Source: Mucilaginibacter sp. PPCGB 2223 (GTDB lineage Bacteria; Bacteroidota; Bacteroidia; Sphingobacteriales; Sphingobacteriaceae). Taken from it: 64,000 bases of DNA. The translations under genes and the position numbers were made by a program. Positions 1 to 7,738 of the stretch are shown here, one piece after another. The DNA lies in contig NZ_MDJS01000001.1 in the NCBI RefSeq assembly GCF_001705515.1, positions 1,488,001 through 1,552,000 on the forward strand, read 5' to 3'. Numbering within the stretch: position 1 is the stretch's first letter; each line of letters opens with the position of its first letter. The notes beneath the pieces were generated by a model, which saw nothing but the letters and a program-made list of their open reading frames with translations, was not told the origin of the DNA and searched no databases.

Positions 1-320
1 TGGGCTATACTGAACTACCGCAAACGTTCGGGTTAGTTCGGTTAGTTTTTTTTCCAGACAATACCTATCCGCAATACATCAGCCCCAATCCTCTGCCAGT
101 CGTTACGAAGTGAAGCAGGTTAGCATAGGCTCACCATCAATGGTTACACGCTTATCCAAAGTACCAGCATTAAGCTTTGACTTGCTATGAGAAGGCATAG
201 TGCTTTGCGTTGAAGATCGTTGCCAACAAGGTGAGCAAACTCAAAACCCCGTTCAGCATAAATAAGAAAACTTCAGGAATAAATAGTTGTGAAAATACGA
301 GCGCTTGATTTAATCCAATG
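1..320. other. region without an intact gene
   Basis: No open frame of convincing length, RNA gene or clear regulatory site was found here. On the minus strand a short unbroken run around 130-290 encodes residues such as RGFEFAHLVGNDLQRKALC, which faintly recalls the C-terminal end of DDE transposases, but it has stops on both sides and no catalytic residue. A decayed mobile element is possible and unproven. Confidence 0.3.
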
Positions 321-443
321 TTAGCCCCATCTTATGCCCGTACGGAAATTTGTCAACTGGCAGCCGCTGTAAAGCGCCGGAACAGCAGTAAAGATCAGGA
401 TAACAATTGCAGTTATCCGCAGCCTGCTTTTAGTACGTAACAT
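321..443 (-). CDS. possible small lipoprotein-like peptide (40 aa)
   Basis: A 40-codon frame lies 53 bases downstream of the mlaD stop on the same strand. Its N-terminus is basic (MLRTKSRLR), followed by a hydrophobic stretch (ITAIVILIFTAVPALYSG) and a cysteine, which resembles a lipoprotein signal sequence. The position -3 to the Cys is Tyr, so the lipobox is not canonical. Only 12 residues follow the Cys, so it may be a truncated remnant of an accessory lipoprotein such as those found in some MCE transport operons, or chance. No function is assigned. Confidence 0.25.
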   Translation of the reverse strand: MLRTKSRLRITAIVILIFTAVPALYSGCQLTNFRTGIRWG

Positions 444-496
444 TTTGTTCGGACAGAATATCGCTTACCGGCATACCGGTTTTTATAAGTGGTTAA

Positions 497-1489
497 TTAA
501 TTTTTTTTATTTTGTTGTTTTGCCTTTTCCTTTTCCAGTTTTTTAAAATAGCCACTGAATAAAAAATTGTGCTTCAGGGCTTCCATATCCTGGTTAAAGG
601 CATCTGTCCCTTTCTGGATATTATCCATGCTTTTTTTGAGGTTTTGAGCTATCACCGAATCTTTAAGCATTGCATTTAGCGATCCTTTACCACCTGTAAG
701 ATCTTTATCTATCTTTAATACCAGTGCGTTGAGGTTAGCGGTCATCTGGTCGGCGTTATTGCCTGCGGTTTTTATTTTGGCAATGGCACTTTTTAAATCA
801 CCCCCGGCCACGGTATCGGCAAGCAACACACCAAGTGCGCCTTTTCCGTTCCCGGCCCGGGTAACCATGTTGCTTATTGCCAGAGATATCTGGCTGGCGT
901 TGGCTGTTGCTTTGGCAATGTTTTTTAATGATGTTTTAAGGCTCTTACCGATGCTCCTGTCGTTTAAAACATCCCATACAGCACTCTGATTGATACGGAG
1001 CGCTGTTGCTTTAAGCTCGGCAGAAATCACAGCGATATTATTATTGGTTGTAGATAATGTTTGCAGCATATCGTCGGTGCTGACCATTTTTTGTGTACCC
1101 AGCATATCGCCATTATCCACGAGCGGGCTGGCCCCTTTCCCAGCCGAGATATTAACCACTTTGTTGCCCATCAGGCCATCCGTCCCGATGGCAGCCAGTG
1201 CATTTTTATGGATAAATGTGCGTACCTTATCATCGATGGTCATCGTCACCTCGATCGAAGTATCGCTGATGAGGCGGATGCTTTTAACCGTACCACCCTG
1301 TATGCCTGCAAACAATACGTTGTTGCCTACGATGAGGCCGTTAAGATTCGGAAAGCGGGTATGTAGTTCAAAACTGCTTCCGAAAAGGTTATTGTTTTTG
1401 CCAATCATGTAAAACGCCATAATCAGCGCCAGCAGCCCGGCCAGTACAAATATACCCAGCCTGGTATTATTTCCTGTTTCGTTTGCCAT
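497..1489 (-). CDS. mlaD: MlaD-family MCE domain protein (lipid transport substrate-binding subunit)
   Basis: This 330-residue protein has one N-terminal membrane segment (about residues 11-28, LGIFVLAGLLALIMAFYMIG) and a single MCE domain at about residues 38-115, including the family-typical GTDGLMGNKVVNIS stretch. The rest is a long helical tail ending in a Lys-rich C-terminus. In the Mla system, MlaD sits in the inner membrane and carries phospholipid between the permease and the periplasm. It follows the ATPase gene by 6 bases and the MlaE permease precedes that, so the three form a transporter operon. No MlaC or MlaA homologue is visible nearby. The substrate in this organism is inferred only from family membership. 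Confidence 0.9.
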   Translation of the reverse strand: MANETGNNTRLGIFVLAGLLALIMAFYMIGKNNNLFGSSFELHTRFPNLNGLIVGNNVLFAGIQGGTVKSIRLISDTSIEVTMTIDDKVRTFIHKNALAAIGTDGLMGNKVVNISAGKGASPLVDNGDMLGTQKMVSTDDMLQTLSTTNNNIAVISAELKATALRINQSAVWDVLNDRSIGKSLKTSLKNIAKATANASQISLAISNMVTRAGNGKGALGVLLADTVAGGDLKSAIAKIKTAGNNADQMTANLNALVLKIDKDLTGGKGSLNAMLKDSVIAQNLKKSMDNIQKGTDAFNQDMEALKHNFLFSGYFKKLEKEKAKQQNKKN

Positions 1490-1495
1490 TGTTCA

Positions 1496-2284
1496 TTATT
1501 CAAAAAATTGTTTAATATTTTCATCTGCCGATGCTTCAAAATCAGGGTAGGTGCCTTGGGCATAACATTTGCCTCCCGAAAGCAACACCACCCTATCGGC
1601 CGTATTTTTTACACAATTCATATCGTGCGAGATGATAATCGATGTGGTATGGTATTTTTTTTGTAGCCTGATGATCAGGTTATCTATCTCGCGTGCCGTA
1701 ACCGGGTCGAGGCCAGTGGTAGGTTCATCATAAAGGATGATCTCTGGTTTGAGGATCAGCGTACGGGCCAGCGCTACCCGCTTCAGCATACCTCCCGATA
1801 GTTCGGCAGGCATCATATCAACCGTGTGCGGCAATCCCACATTGTTTAGCGCCTCCATTACCAATTCATCTACCTTTTGTTGAGAAAAATCGATCCAATG
1901 CCGCCGTAACGGGAACTCCAGGTTCTCGCGCACGGTCATCGAATCGTACAGTGCATTACCCTGGAACAAAAAACCCACCTTTGTTCGTACCCGGTCCAGG
2001 TCATCATGCCCGAGCAAAGGGATGTTTTGATCGAATACCAGGATATTTCCCTTATCCGGCTTCAGTAAACCAATGATACATTTGATGAGTACCGATTTAC
2101 CCGAACCTGATTTGCCAAGCACGACCACGTTTTCCTCTCGTTTCACCACCAGGTTAAAGTCGTCGAGCACCACCAGGTCACCGAATTTTTTGTACAGATG
2201 CTCGATGACAATAACCGGCCTCACATCAGCTTCGCCATGGTTAAGATCTTCCTGATCTTCGGTGATATCGGCGGCTTTCATCAC
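1496..2284 (-). CDS. mlaF: ABC transporter ATP-binding protein, MlaF family
   Basis: This 262-residue ABC ATPase should power the MlaE/MlaD lipid transporter. Walker A is GKSGSGKS at residues 57-64, the signature is LSGGMLKRVALAR, Walker B is IILYDEP with TTGLDP following, and the switch His is in SIIISHD. An acidic N-terminal extension of about 22 residues precedes the domain; the second Met is adjacent, so the start is uncertain by one codon only. The gene lies 4 bases after mlaE and 6 bases before mlaD, which implies co-transcription. The LSGGM-KR form is typical of the MlaF branch. Confidence 0.93.
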   Translation of the reverse strand: MMKAADITEDQEDLNHGEADVRPVIVIEHLYKKFGDLVVLDDFNLVVKREENVVVLGKSGSGKSVLIKCIIGLLKPDKGNILVFDQNIPLLGHDDLDRVRTKVGFLFQGNALYDSMTVRENLEFPLRRHWIDFSQQKVDELVMEALNNVGLPHTVDMMPAELSGGMLKRVALARTLILKPEIILYDEPTTGLDPVTAREIDNLIIRLQKKYHTTSIIISHDMNCVKNTADRVVLLSGGKCYAQGTYPDFEASADENIKQFFE

Positions 2285-2288
2285 ATTA

Positions 2289-3062
2289 TTAATTTAATCC
2301 GAGCAGATCGGTGATCTGTACTGCAAGCAGATCGATCACAAAGATCATAACCGATGCCAATACCACAGCCGCGTTCGCGGAATTACCTACGCCCCGTGTC
2401 CCTTTACTCGAATAATATCCCTTATAGCAGCCAATGGCGCCAACTGCAAAACCAAAAAAGAAAGTTTTGATAAAAGCAGGTAGAAAATCGCCGAATGTGA
2501 GATCCTGAAAAACCTGTGCAATAAACAGGCGATAGCTTGTAACCGTATGCATGTTAACACCGATATATGCACCAAATAAACATATCGCATCGCCCAGCAC
2601 AGTTAATACCGGCAACATCAGCGTTGCTGCCATTACACGGGTAGCCACCAGGTATTTATAGGGATTGGTGCCGCTCACTTCCATGGCGTCGATCTGTTCG
2701 GTTACCTTCATCGAGCCCAGCTCTGCCCCGATACTGCTGGCGATCTTTCCGGCAAAGATCAGGGCTGTTATAACGGGCCCGATCTCGCGGACAATGGCAA
2801 TACCGATCATGATCGGCAACTTCGACTCTACGCCATAAACCACCAGCGAGGGCCGTAATTGCATGGTAAGTACCAAACCCATAATAAAAGCGGTAAGGGC
2901 AATTAGCGGCAGCGATTTATAACCTATAATATAACATTGCGCCAGCAGTTCTTTTACCTCGTAGCGCGGCTTAACTCCGACAGAAAAAAAGCGCGCCGTG
3001 AACCTGGACAGGCTGCCTGTTTCATTCAAAAAAAATCTTGTTTTTGTAGCAAAGCCGTGCAT
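2289..3062 (-). CDS. mlaE: MlaE-family ABC transporter permease
   Basis: This 257-residue membrane protein matches the MlaE/DUF140 permease family in length and pattern. It has about five to six hydrophobic segments (near residues 55-75, 90-120, 150-175, 200-220 and 230-252) and the conserved central stretch FAGKIASSIGAELGSMKVTE. It should form the dimeric membrane core for phospholipid movement between the inner membrane and the MCE protein. It begins 14 bases after the ppsA stop, so it is probably read through from the ppsA promoter. That pairing of a gluconeogenic enzyme with an envelope lipid transporter is unusual. Confidence 0.93.
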   Translation of the reverse strand: MHGFATKTRFFLNETGSLSRFTARFFSVGVKPRYEVKELLAQCYIIGYKSLPLIALTAFIMGLVLTMQLRPSLVVYGVESKLPIMIGIAIVREIGPVITALIFAGKIASSIGAELGSMKVTEQIDAMEVSGTNPYKYLVATRVMAATLMLPVLTVLGDAICLFGAYIGVNMHTVTSYRLFIAQVFQDLTFGDFLPAFIKTFFFGFAVGAIGCYKGYYSSKGTRGVGNSANAAVVLASVMIFVIDLLAVQITDLLGLN

Positions 3063-3076
3063 ATTGATTGTTTTTA

Positions 3077-5482
3077 CTATAACGCAGGTAACTCTTTTTC
3101 GAAATCATGATGCTTAGAAAATTCGTTGACATGAGCTATGCCCTTTAATAATGCATCCCCGTTGAACGATATGCTGTCGATACCCGCGTCAACAAGCAGC
3201 TTAAGAAACTCTTCCGAATCGCTCGGAGCCTGACCGCACAAGCCAACTTTTTTATGAAGCCGCCGCGCCGAACTGATCATGCTCAAGATCAACTGCTTGC
3301 TTGCTGCATTTTGCTCATCGAACAGATCAGCTATCAACGCCGAGTCCCTGTCGATACCCAGTGTCAGCTGGGTGAGATCATTCGAGCCAATAGAGAAGCC
3401 ATCAAACACTTTTGCAAACTCGTCGGCTAATAAAACGTTAGCCGGAATTTCGGCCATAACAAATATCTCCAGATCGTTTTTACCTTGCTCAAGGCCGTAT
3501 TGGCGCATCAGGTCGACTACTTTTTTTCCCTCATCCACGGTACGGCAAAAGGGAATCATCAGTTTAACATTGGTCAGGCCCATCTCGTCCCTCACTACTT
3601 TCATAGCCTCACATTCCAACCTGAAGCCTTCGCGATAACGTTCGTGATAATAACGAGAAGCACCTCTGAAGCCGATCATCGGGTTTTCTTCTTCCGGTTC
3701 AAAATATCTCCCGCCCAAAAGATCTGCGTATTCGTTCGATTTAAAATCACTCATCCGCACAATAACCTCTTTAGGATAAAAAGCCGCAGCAATTGTAGCG
3801 ACCCCTTGCGACAGTTTTTCGATAAAATATTGTTCTTTATTGGGAAAGTGCCGTGTCAGATTTTCGATTTTTTGCCTGTCCAGTTCGTCTTTAACATCTT
3901 TGAATTTAACAAGCGCCATGGGGTGGGTCTTCACATAATTGCTGATGATGAACTCCAGGCGCATCAAACCAACACCATCGTTAGGCAAAAACGATAGCTG
4001 AAAAGCCTTTTCGGGCTCACCAACAATTAACTGTAGTTTAGGATGCCCTGCCAGTTTGATGTGCCCAACAGGTATGTCGGTTTCGGACCAGGCTACCTTG
4101 CCACGGTAAACAAAACCGGTTTTACCTTCGGCACAGCTTAGCGTCAGTTCGTCGCCATCGTTGATCAGGGCCGTTCCGTTTTCTGTTCCGACGATGGCAA
4201 CGGCGCCCAGTTCCCTTGCTATAATGGCGGCATGGCTTGTACGGCCGCCCCTGTTGGTCACAATCCCCGCTACGTTTTTCAGGATAGGGTCCCAGTCGGG
4301 GCTTGTCGTATCAGTTACCAATATATCACCCGGCTTTAACTTGCTTGCTTCGGCAGGCGAGTTAAGCACCCTGGCCAAACCAGATGTGATCATGTTGCCG
4401 ATAGCTTCTCCTTTAGTAATAAGTTTACCTCGTTCTTTAATATTAAATGCGCGGTAAGTAACCGCTTTCTTTGTACTGTGTACAGTTTCGGGGCGGGCTT
4501 GTATAATGTACAATTGATGGTTTATGCCATCCTTTGCCCATTCAAAATCCATTGGTTTATGATAGTGATCTTCTATCAGCATAGCCCATTTTGCCAACTG
4601 TTCTATTTCATGATCTGCAAGTACAAATCTTTCGCGCAGTTCCCAGGGTGTATCCTTGTTTACAACTGCGGCGGCGCTATTGACCACCTCATTATAAACC
4701 ATCATTTTGCTTTTGGTTCCGATATTTTTTTGAATGATGGCTTTTAAGTTTTTTGTTAAACTGGGTTTGAAAACCAGAAATTCATCCGGTGTAACAGTGC
4801 CCTGAACAATATTTTCGCCCAGGCCCCAAACACCAGCCAGGTGTACCACATTGCAAAAGCCTGATTCAGGTTCTAACGTAAACCCTACGCCCGAACAACC
4901 CTTATCGGCACGTACCATTTGCTGAACGCCAACCGACAGATAAACTTTAGTATGATCAAACCCTTTGTCTTCGCGGTATTTTATAGCCCGGTCGGTGTAT
5001 AAGGAAGCATAACATTGCTGAACTGCTTTGAGCAATGCCTGGTGCCCGCAGATGTTCAGATACGATTCGTGCTGACCGGCAAAACTCGCATCCGGAAGAT
5101 CTTCGGCTGTAGCGCTGCTCCGCACAGCCACGGGTTGCTCCGCCACATCAAAAAAATAATCGTAAGCATCGGTAATAGCCATCCGCAACTCCGCCGGCAT
5201 TTCTGCGTCTGCTATTAGCTTCCGTGCTTTTTGGCCGGTTTCTGTAAGATTTGAAAAACCGGTTTTATCCAAATTTGTCATTAGCTGTTGCAAAGGAGCC
5301 TCGAGTTTATTGTAAAACAGAAAAAAGCGGAAAGCCCAGGCAGTAACAGCAAATCCCTGTGGCACTTTTACCCCCTTTGATGATAGCCTGGCCACCATTT
5401 CGCCCAACGAGGCATTCTTACCACCAACCTCAGCTAAATCGCCTAAGCTGATCTCGCTAAATCTTTTGATGAATCTTTCCAT
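3077..5482 (-). CDS. ppsA: phosphoenolpyruvate synthase
   Basis: This 801-residue protein converts pyruvate and ATP to phosphoenolpyruvate, AMP and phosphate, the entry step of gluconeogenesis. Domain order is as in the family: N-terminal ATP-grasp PPDK_N domain (about 1-340, with RSSATAEDLPDASFAGQHES), central swivelling domain with phospho-accepting His417 in GGRTSHAAIIARELG, and C-terminal PEP/pyruvate barrel ending with the catalytic-Cys motif GLCGQAPSD. Length agrees with E. coli PpsA (about 792). A TGA-N6-TCA palindrome lies 81-92 bases upstream of the start, the same type as at the neighbouring stress genes, so expression is probably tied to that regulon. Confidence 0.97.
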   Translation of the reverse strand: MERFIKRFSEISLGDLAEVGGKNASLGEMVARLSSKGVKVPQGFAVTAWAFRFFLFYNKLEAPLQQLMTNLDKTGFSNLTETGQKARKLIADAEMPAELRMAITDAYDYFFDVAEQPVAVRSSATAEDLPDASFAGQHESYLNICGHQALLKAVQQCYASLYTDRAIKYREDKGFDHTKVYLSVGVQQMVRADKGCSGVGFTLEPESGFCNVVHLAGVWGLGENIVQGTVTPDEFLVFKPSLTKNLKAIIQKNIGTKSKMMVYNEVVNSAAAVVNKDTPWELRERFVLADHEIEQLAKWAMLIEDHYHKPMDFEWAKDGINHQLYIIQARPETVHSTKKAVTYRAFNIKERGKLITKGEAIGNMITSGLARVLNSPAEASKLKPGDILVTDTTSPDWDPILKNVAGIVTNRGGRTSHAAIIARELGAVAIVGTENGTALINDGDELTLSCAEGKTGFVYRGKVAWSETDIPVGHIKLAGHPKLQLIVGEPEKAFQLSFLPNDGVGLMRLEFIISNYVKTHPMALVKFKDVKDELDRQKIENLTRHFPNKEQYFIEKLSQGVATIAAAFYPKEVIVRMSDFKSNEYADLLGGRYFEPEEENPMIGFRGASRYYHERYREGFRLECEAMKVVRDEMGLTNVKLMIPFCRTVDEGKKVVDLMRQYGLEQGKNDLEIFVMAEIPANVLLADEFAKVFDGFSIGSNDLTQLTLGIDRDSALIADLFDEQNAASKQLILSMISSARRLHKKVGLCGQAPSDSEEFLKLLVDAGIDSISFNGDALLKGIAHVNEFSKHHDFEKELPAL

Positions 5483-5562
5483 GTTATTTTTGAATAAGCA
5501 GATAAGCCGTTCTAATAATTATTTGCTACACTAAAGTTCCGCGTTATCCCATGTCATAAAAA

Positions 5563-5574
5563 TGACTTGAATCA
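5563..5574. promoter_or_regulatory. CRP/FNR-type operator candidate upstream of ppsA
   Basis: The sequence TGACTTGAATCA fits TGA-N6-TCA, the half-site spacing of the CRP/FNR superfamily. Its centre is about 86 bases upstream of the ppsA start, leaving room for a class II promoter and a leader of about 45 bases. The same pattern recurs before the stress genes to the right. The binding protein is not in this window. Confidence 0.55.
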
Positions 5575-5599
5575 CATATCCGGCTGAGTTTGGTTACAA

Positions 5600-5628
5600 A
5601 AAAAGCGCATAGTTTCTATGCGCTTTTT
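5600..5628 (-). terminator. intrinsic terminator after hsp20
   Basis: A perfect 13-bp stem (AAAAAGCGCATAG and its complement) encloses a TTT loop between the hsp20 stop and the ppsA promoter. The arms end in A/T runs on both sides, so it can act on either strand; in context it ends the hsp20 transcript and insulates ppsA. Confidence 0.85.
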
Positions 5629-5647
5629 ACCACCTGATAGTGGTAAC

Positions 5648-6109
5648 CTAATCCACCTTTATTGCCTTTTTAGCAGTTAACTGTTTCCCCGATTTCTTCA
5701 ACTCGAGTGTGAGGACACCATTGTGATAATTTGCTTTGATATTATCCTCAATTACGTCATCGGGCAAATTGAATGTACGCGTAAACGAAGCATAAGAAAA
5801 CTCCTGACGGGTGTACTCTTCTTTTTTATAGTTTTCTTCATCTTTTGTTTCGGCCGAAATAGTTAAAACACCATTTTCGGTTTCTACCTTAAAATCATCC
5901 TTTTTAAAGCCCGGCACCGCAAATTCGAGTTCGTAATGATTTTTGGTTTCACGTACATTAACCGCCGGCAAAAACTCACGGTTAAAAAACGGAGCATTAA
6001 GAAAAGTATCAGGGAACGACCTGCTAAAGAACCTGTCGGGGCTCCAGAAATCTTCCATCATCGACCTTAACGACGGAGATGTTTTTGATTTAACTAAAGT
6101 TGACATCAT
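5648..6109 (-). CDS. small heat shock protein, Hsp20/alpha-crystallin family
   Basis: This 153-residue cytoplasmic chaperone should bind unfolding proteins under stress without ATP. The alpha-crystallin domain covers about residues 45-140, with the typical VNVRETKNHYELEFAVPGFK opening strand and the NGVLTLELKK terminal strand; the C-terminal tail is Lys-rich. It is divergent from the metallo-hydrolase gene at 6332, and two TGA-N6-TCA palindromes sit between them. A TATGCTTTG box on the minus strand (6145-6153) lies about 40 bases from the centre of the nearer palindrome, consistent with an activator-dependent promoter. A strong terminator follows the gene. Confidence 0.95.
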   Translation of the reverse strand: MMSTLVKSKTSPSLRSMMEDFWSPDRFFSRSFPDTFLNAPFFNREFLPAVNVRETKNHYELEFAVPGFKKDDFKVETENGVLTISAETKDEENYKKEEYTRQEFSYASFTRTFNLPDDVIEDNIKANYHNGVLTLELKKSGKQLTAKKAIKVD

Positions 6110-6183
6110 GTAAACGTTTTGATTTATCAGTAAAATTGATCAATCAAAGCATATCGGCACATGACGACGGACAACTCCATAAA

Positions 6184-6195
6184 TGACCCTCATCA
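6184..6195. promoter_or_regulatory. CRP/FNR-type operator candidate upstream of hsp20
   Basis: TGACCCTCATCA, a TGA-N6-TCA palindrome, is 75-86 bases upstream of the hsp20 start. Exactly the same 12 bases recur at 11166-11177 before a universal stress gene. A TTGATCAA palindrome at 6136-6143 lies closer to the hsp20 start but has different half-site spacing. Confidence 0.6.
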
Positions 6196-6237
6196 ACAAT
6201 TTAACGAGGCCATAAGAGCGGCTTAACATTAAAATAG

Positions 6238-6249
6238 TGACTATACTCA
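6238..6249. promoter_or_regulatory. CRP/FNR-type operator candidate upstream of the beta-CASP hydrolase
   Basis: TGACTATACTCA, flanked to give GTGA-N6-TCAC (6237-6250), sits 83-94 bases upstream of the start at 6332. It is a second TGA-N6-TCA site in the divergent promoter region, so hsp20 and the hydrolase may each have their own site. Confidence 0.55.
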
Positions 6250-6331
6250 CATTCATTGATGATTCGCCACAGGTATCATCGTACTTTTTTGTATTTACCT
6301 TTATGGTAACATCAGCCGTAAATCAATTCAC

Positions 6332-7738
6332 ATGGAAACTTCGGGAATTATAGAAGACAAACAAGCTGTTTACATACGATCGCTCGGCGGAGCTGAGACC
6401 GTTACCGGGTCAAAACATTTATTGTGTACACCCGAACTCAACGTCCTGATTGATTGCGGCCTGTTCCAGGGGATTAAATCATTACGCGAAAAAAACTGGG
6501 AAACCCTTCCTGTCGACCCGGCAACTATCGGGGCCCTGATCCTGACGCATGCACATTTGGATCATTGCGGGTATATCCCGCTACTGGTAAAAAACGGTTA
6601 TCGCGGCAAAATATACATGAGCGAACCTACACGCGATCTGACGGAGATCATCCTGCGGGACAGCGCCAAATTACAGGAAGAAGACGCCGACCGGGCAAAC
6701 CGTCACGGCTATTCCAAACACCATCCGGCAAAACCTCTTTATACTACAGCCGATGTGGAAAGCGCGCTCTATTTTTTCGAGACCGTTACCATCGGCAAAG
6801 AATATAGCCTTAACTCAAACATCTCGTTTCAATTTTATCCTGCCGGTCATATTCTGGGTGCATGTTCGGTCAGGCTTTCCTGTTACCATAAAACCATTTT
6901 ATTTTCGGGCGATATCGGCAGGTATCATTCGGAGCTGCTGCCTGCGCCGCAGCACCCGCAGCAAGCGGATATCGTGTTTATGGAATCGACCTATGGCGAC
7001 CGTCTTCACGATCATACTGACAGCGGACAAGAAATGGCTTATCTGATCAACGACACCATATTCCGTGGTGGTAATATACTCATTCCGTGTTTTGCAGTGG
7101 GCCGCGCCCAGGATGTAGTTCACATCCTTTATCAGCTTAAATCAAAAAAGAACATCCCTGCCCCTCTTCCGGTTTTTTTAGACAGCCCCATGGCTTCTTC
7201 TGCAAGTAAAGCTTTGTTGAAATATCCTGATTGGACCACGATCAGCGAACAGGAATGCAGGCAAATGTTTAGCGGTATCACCATTAACCAGGATTACGAG
7301 AGAACAAAAAAGATCATCAAGCAGAAGGGCGATAAAATTATACTGGCTGCGAGCGGTATGCTTACCGGCGGCCGCGTATTGGAGTACCTGAAACATTACA
7401 TTACCGACCAGAAAAATACCATCATTATTATTGGCTACCAGGCCGAGGGTACACGCGGCAGAGCCTTGCTTAACCAGGCGTTCGAGATCAAGATTCATGG
7501 CCAGTACTACCCGGTTAGGGCCAAAGTAAAGGAAATAGGCGATCTTTCGGCTCATGCCGACCAGGCCGAACTGTTAAAATGGTTAAAGGATTTTAAACCC
7601 GCGCCGCCAAATGTATACCTGGTACACGGCGAACCGGGGGCCCAGGAAGCATTACGGGTAAAGATTCGTACCGAACTTGGGATAGATGCTGTAATACTTA
7701 AACGGGATGTGCCAGTATTGCTATTTCGGGTCGGCTAA
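6332..7738 (+). CDS. MBL-fold RNA metallo-hydrolase, beta-CASP family
   Basis: This 468-residue protein belongs to the CPSF73/YSH1-like branch of metallo-beta-lactamase nucleases. The zinc motif HAHLDH is at residues 73-78, further metal or catalytic positions are in GHILGACS, FSGDIGR and LSAHADQAEL, and the beta-CASP insert spans roughly residues 230-370. The GYQAEGTRGRALL stretch belongs to the RNA-specificity C-terminal domain. Family members cut or trim RNA in the cytoplasm. It stands alone on the plus strand inside the stress island and its last 18 bases overlap the 3' end of the convergent ATPase gene. Its substrate here is unknown. Confidence 0.9.
   Translation: METSGIIEDKQAVYIRSLGGAETVTGSKHLLCTPELNVLIDCGLFQGIKSLREKNWETLPVDPATIGALILTHAHLDHCGYIPLLVKNGYRGKIYMSEPTRDLTEIILRDSAKLQEEDADRANRHGYSKHHPAKPLYTTADVESALYFFETVTIGKEYSLNSNISFQFYPAGHILGACSVRLSCYHKTILFSGDIGRYHSELLPAPQHPQQADIVFMESTYGDRLHDHTDSGQEMAYLINDTIFRGGNILIPCFAVGRAQDVVHILYQLKSKKNIPAPLPVFLDSPMASSASKALLKYPDWTTISEQECRQMFSGITINQDYERTKKIIKQKGDKIILAASGMLTGGRVLEYLKHYITDQKNTIIIIGYQAEGTRGRALLNQAFEIKIHGQYYPVRAKVKEIGDLSAHADQAELLKWLKDFKPAPPNVYLVHGEPGAQEALRVKIRTELGIDAVILKRDVPVLLFRVG

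Noticed and set aside
130..290. Possible transposase remnant on the minus strand
   Set aside because: The similarity rests on about 20 residues, there is no DDE residue or terminal repeat, and stops flank it on both sides.
990..1412. Long plus-strand frame opposite mlaD, and similar frames opposite other genes (for example 3485-3997, 14516-15076, 43958-44458, 60873-61313)
   Set aside because: They are antisense shadows of well-supported genes with no domain or signal that would justify a separate gene.
6136..6143. TTGATCAA as an FNR-like site upstream of hsp20
   Set aside because: The half-sites abut with no 4-base spacer, so it does not fit TTGAT-N4-ATCAA; the site at 6184 is a better candidate.
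7721..7738. 18-base 3' overlap between the beta-CASP hydrolase and the MgtA-like gene as a regulatory antisense arrangement
   Set aside because: Short convergent overlaps are common; nothing in the sequence indicates antisense control.
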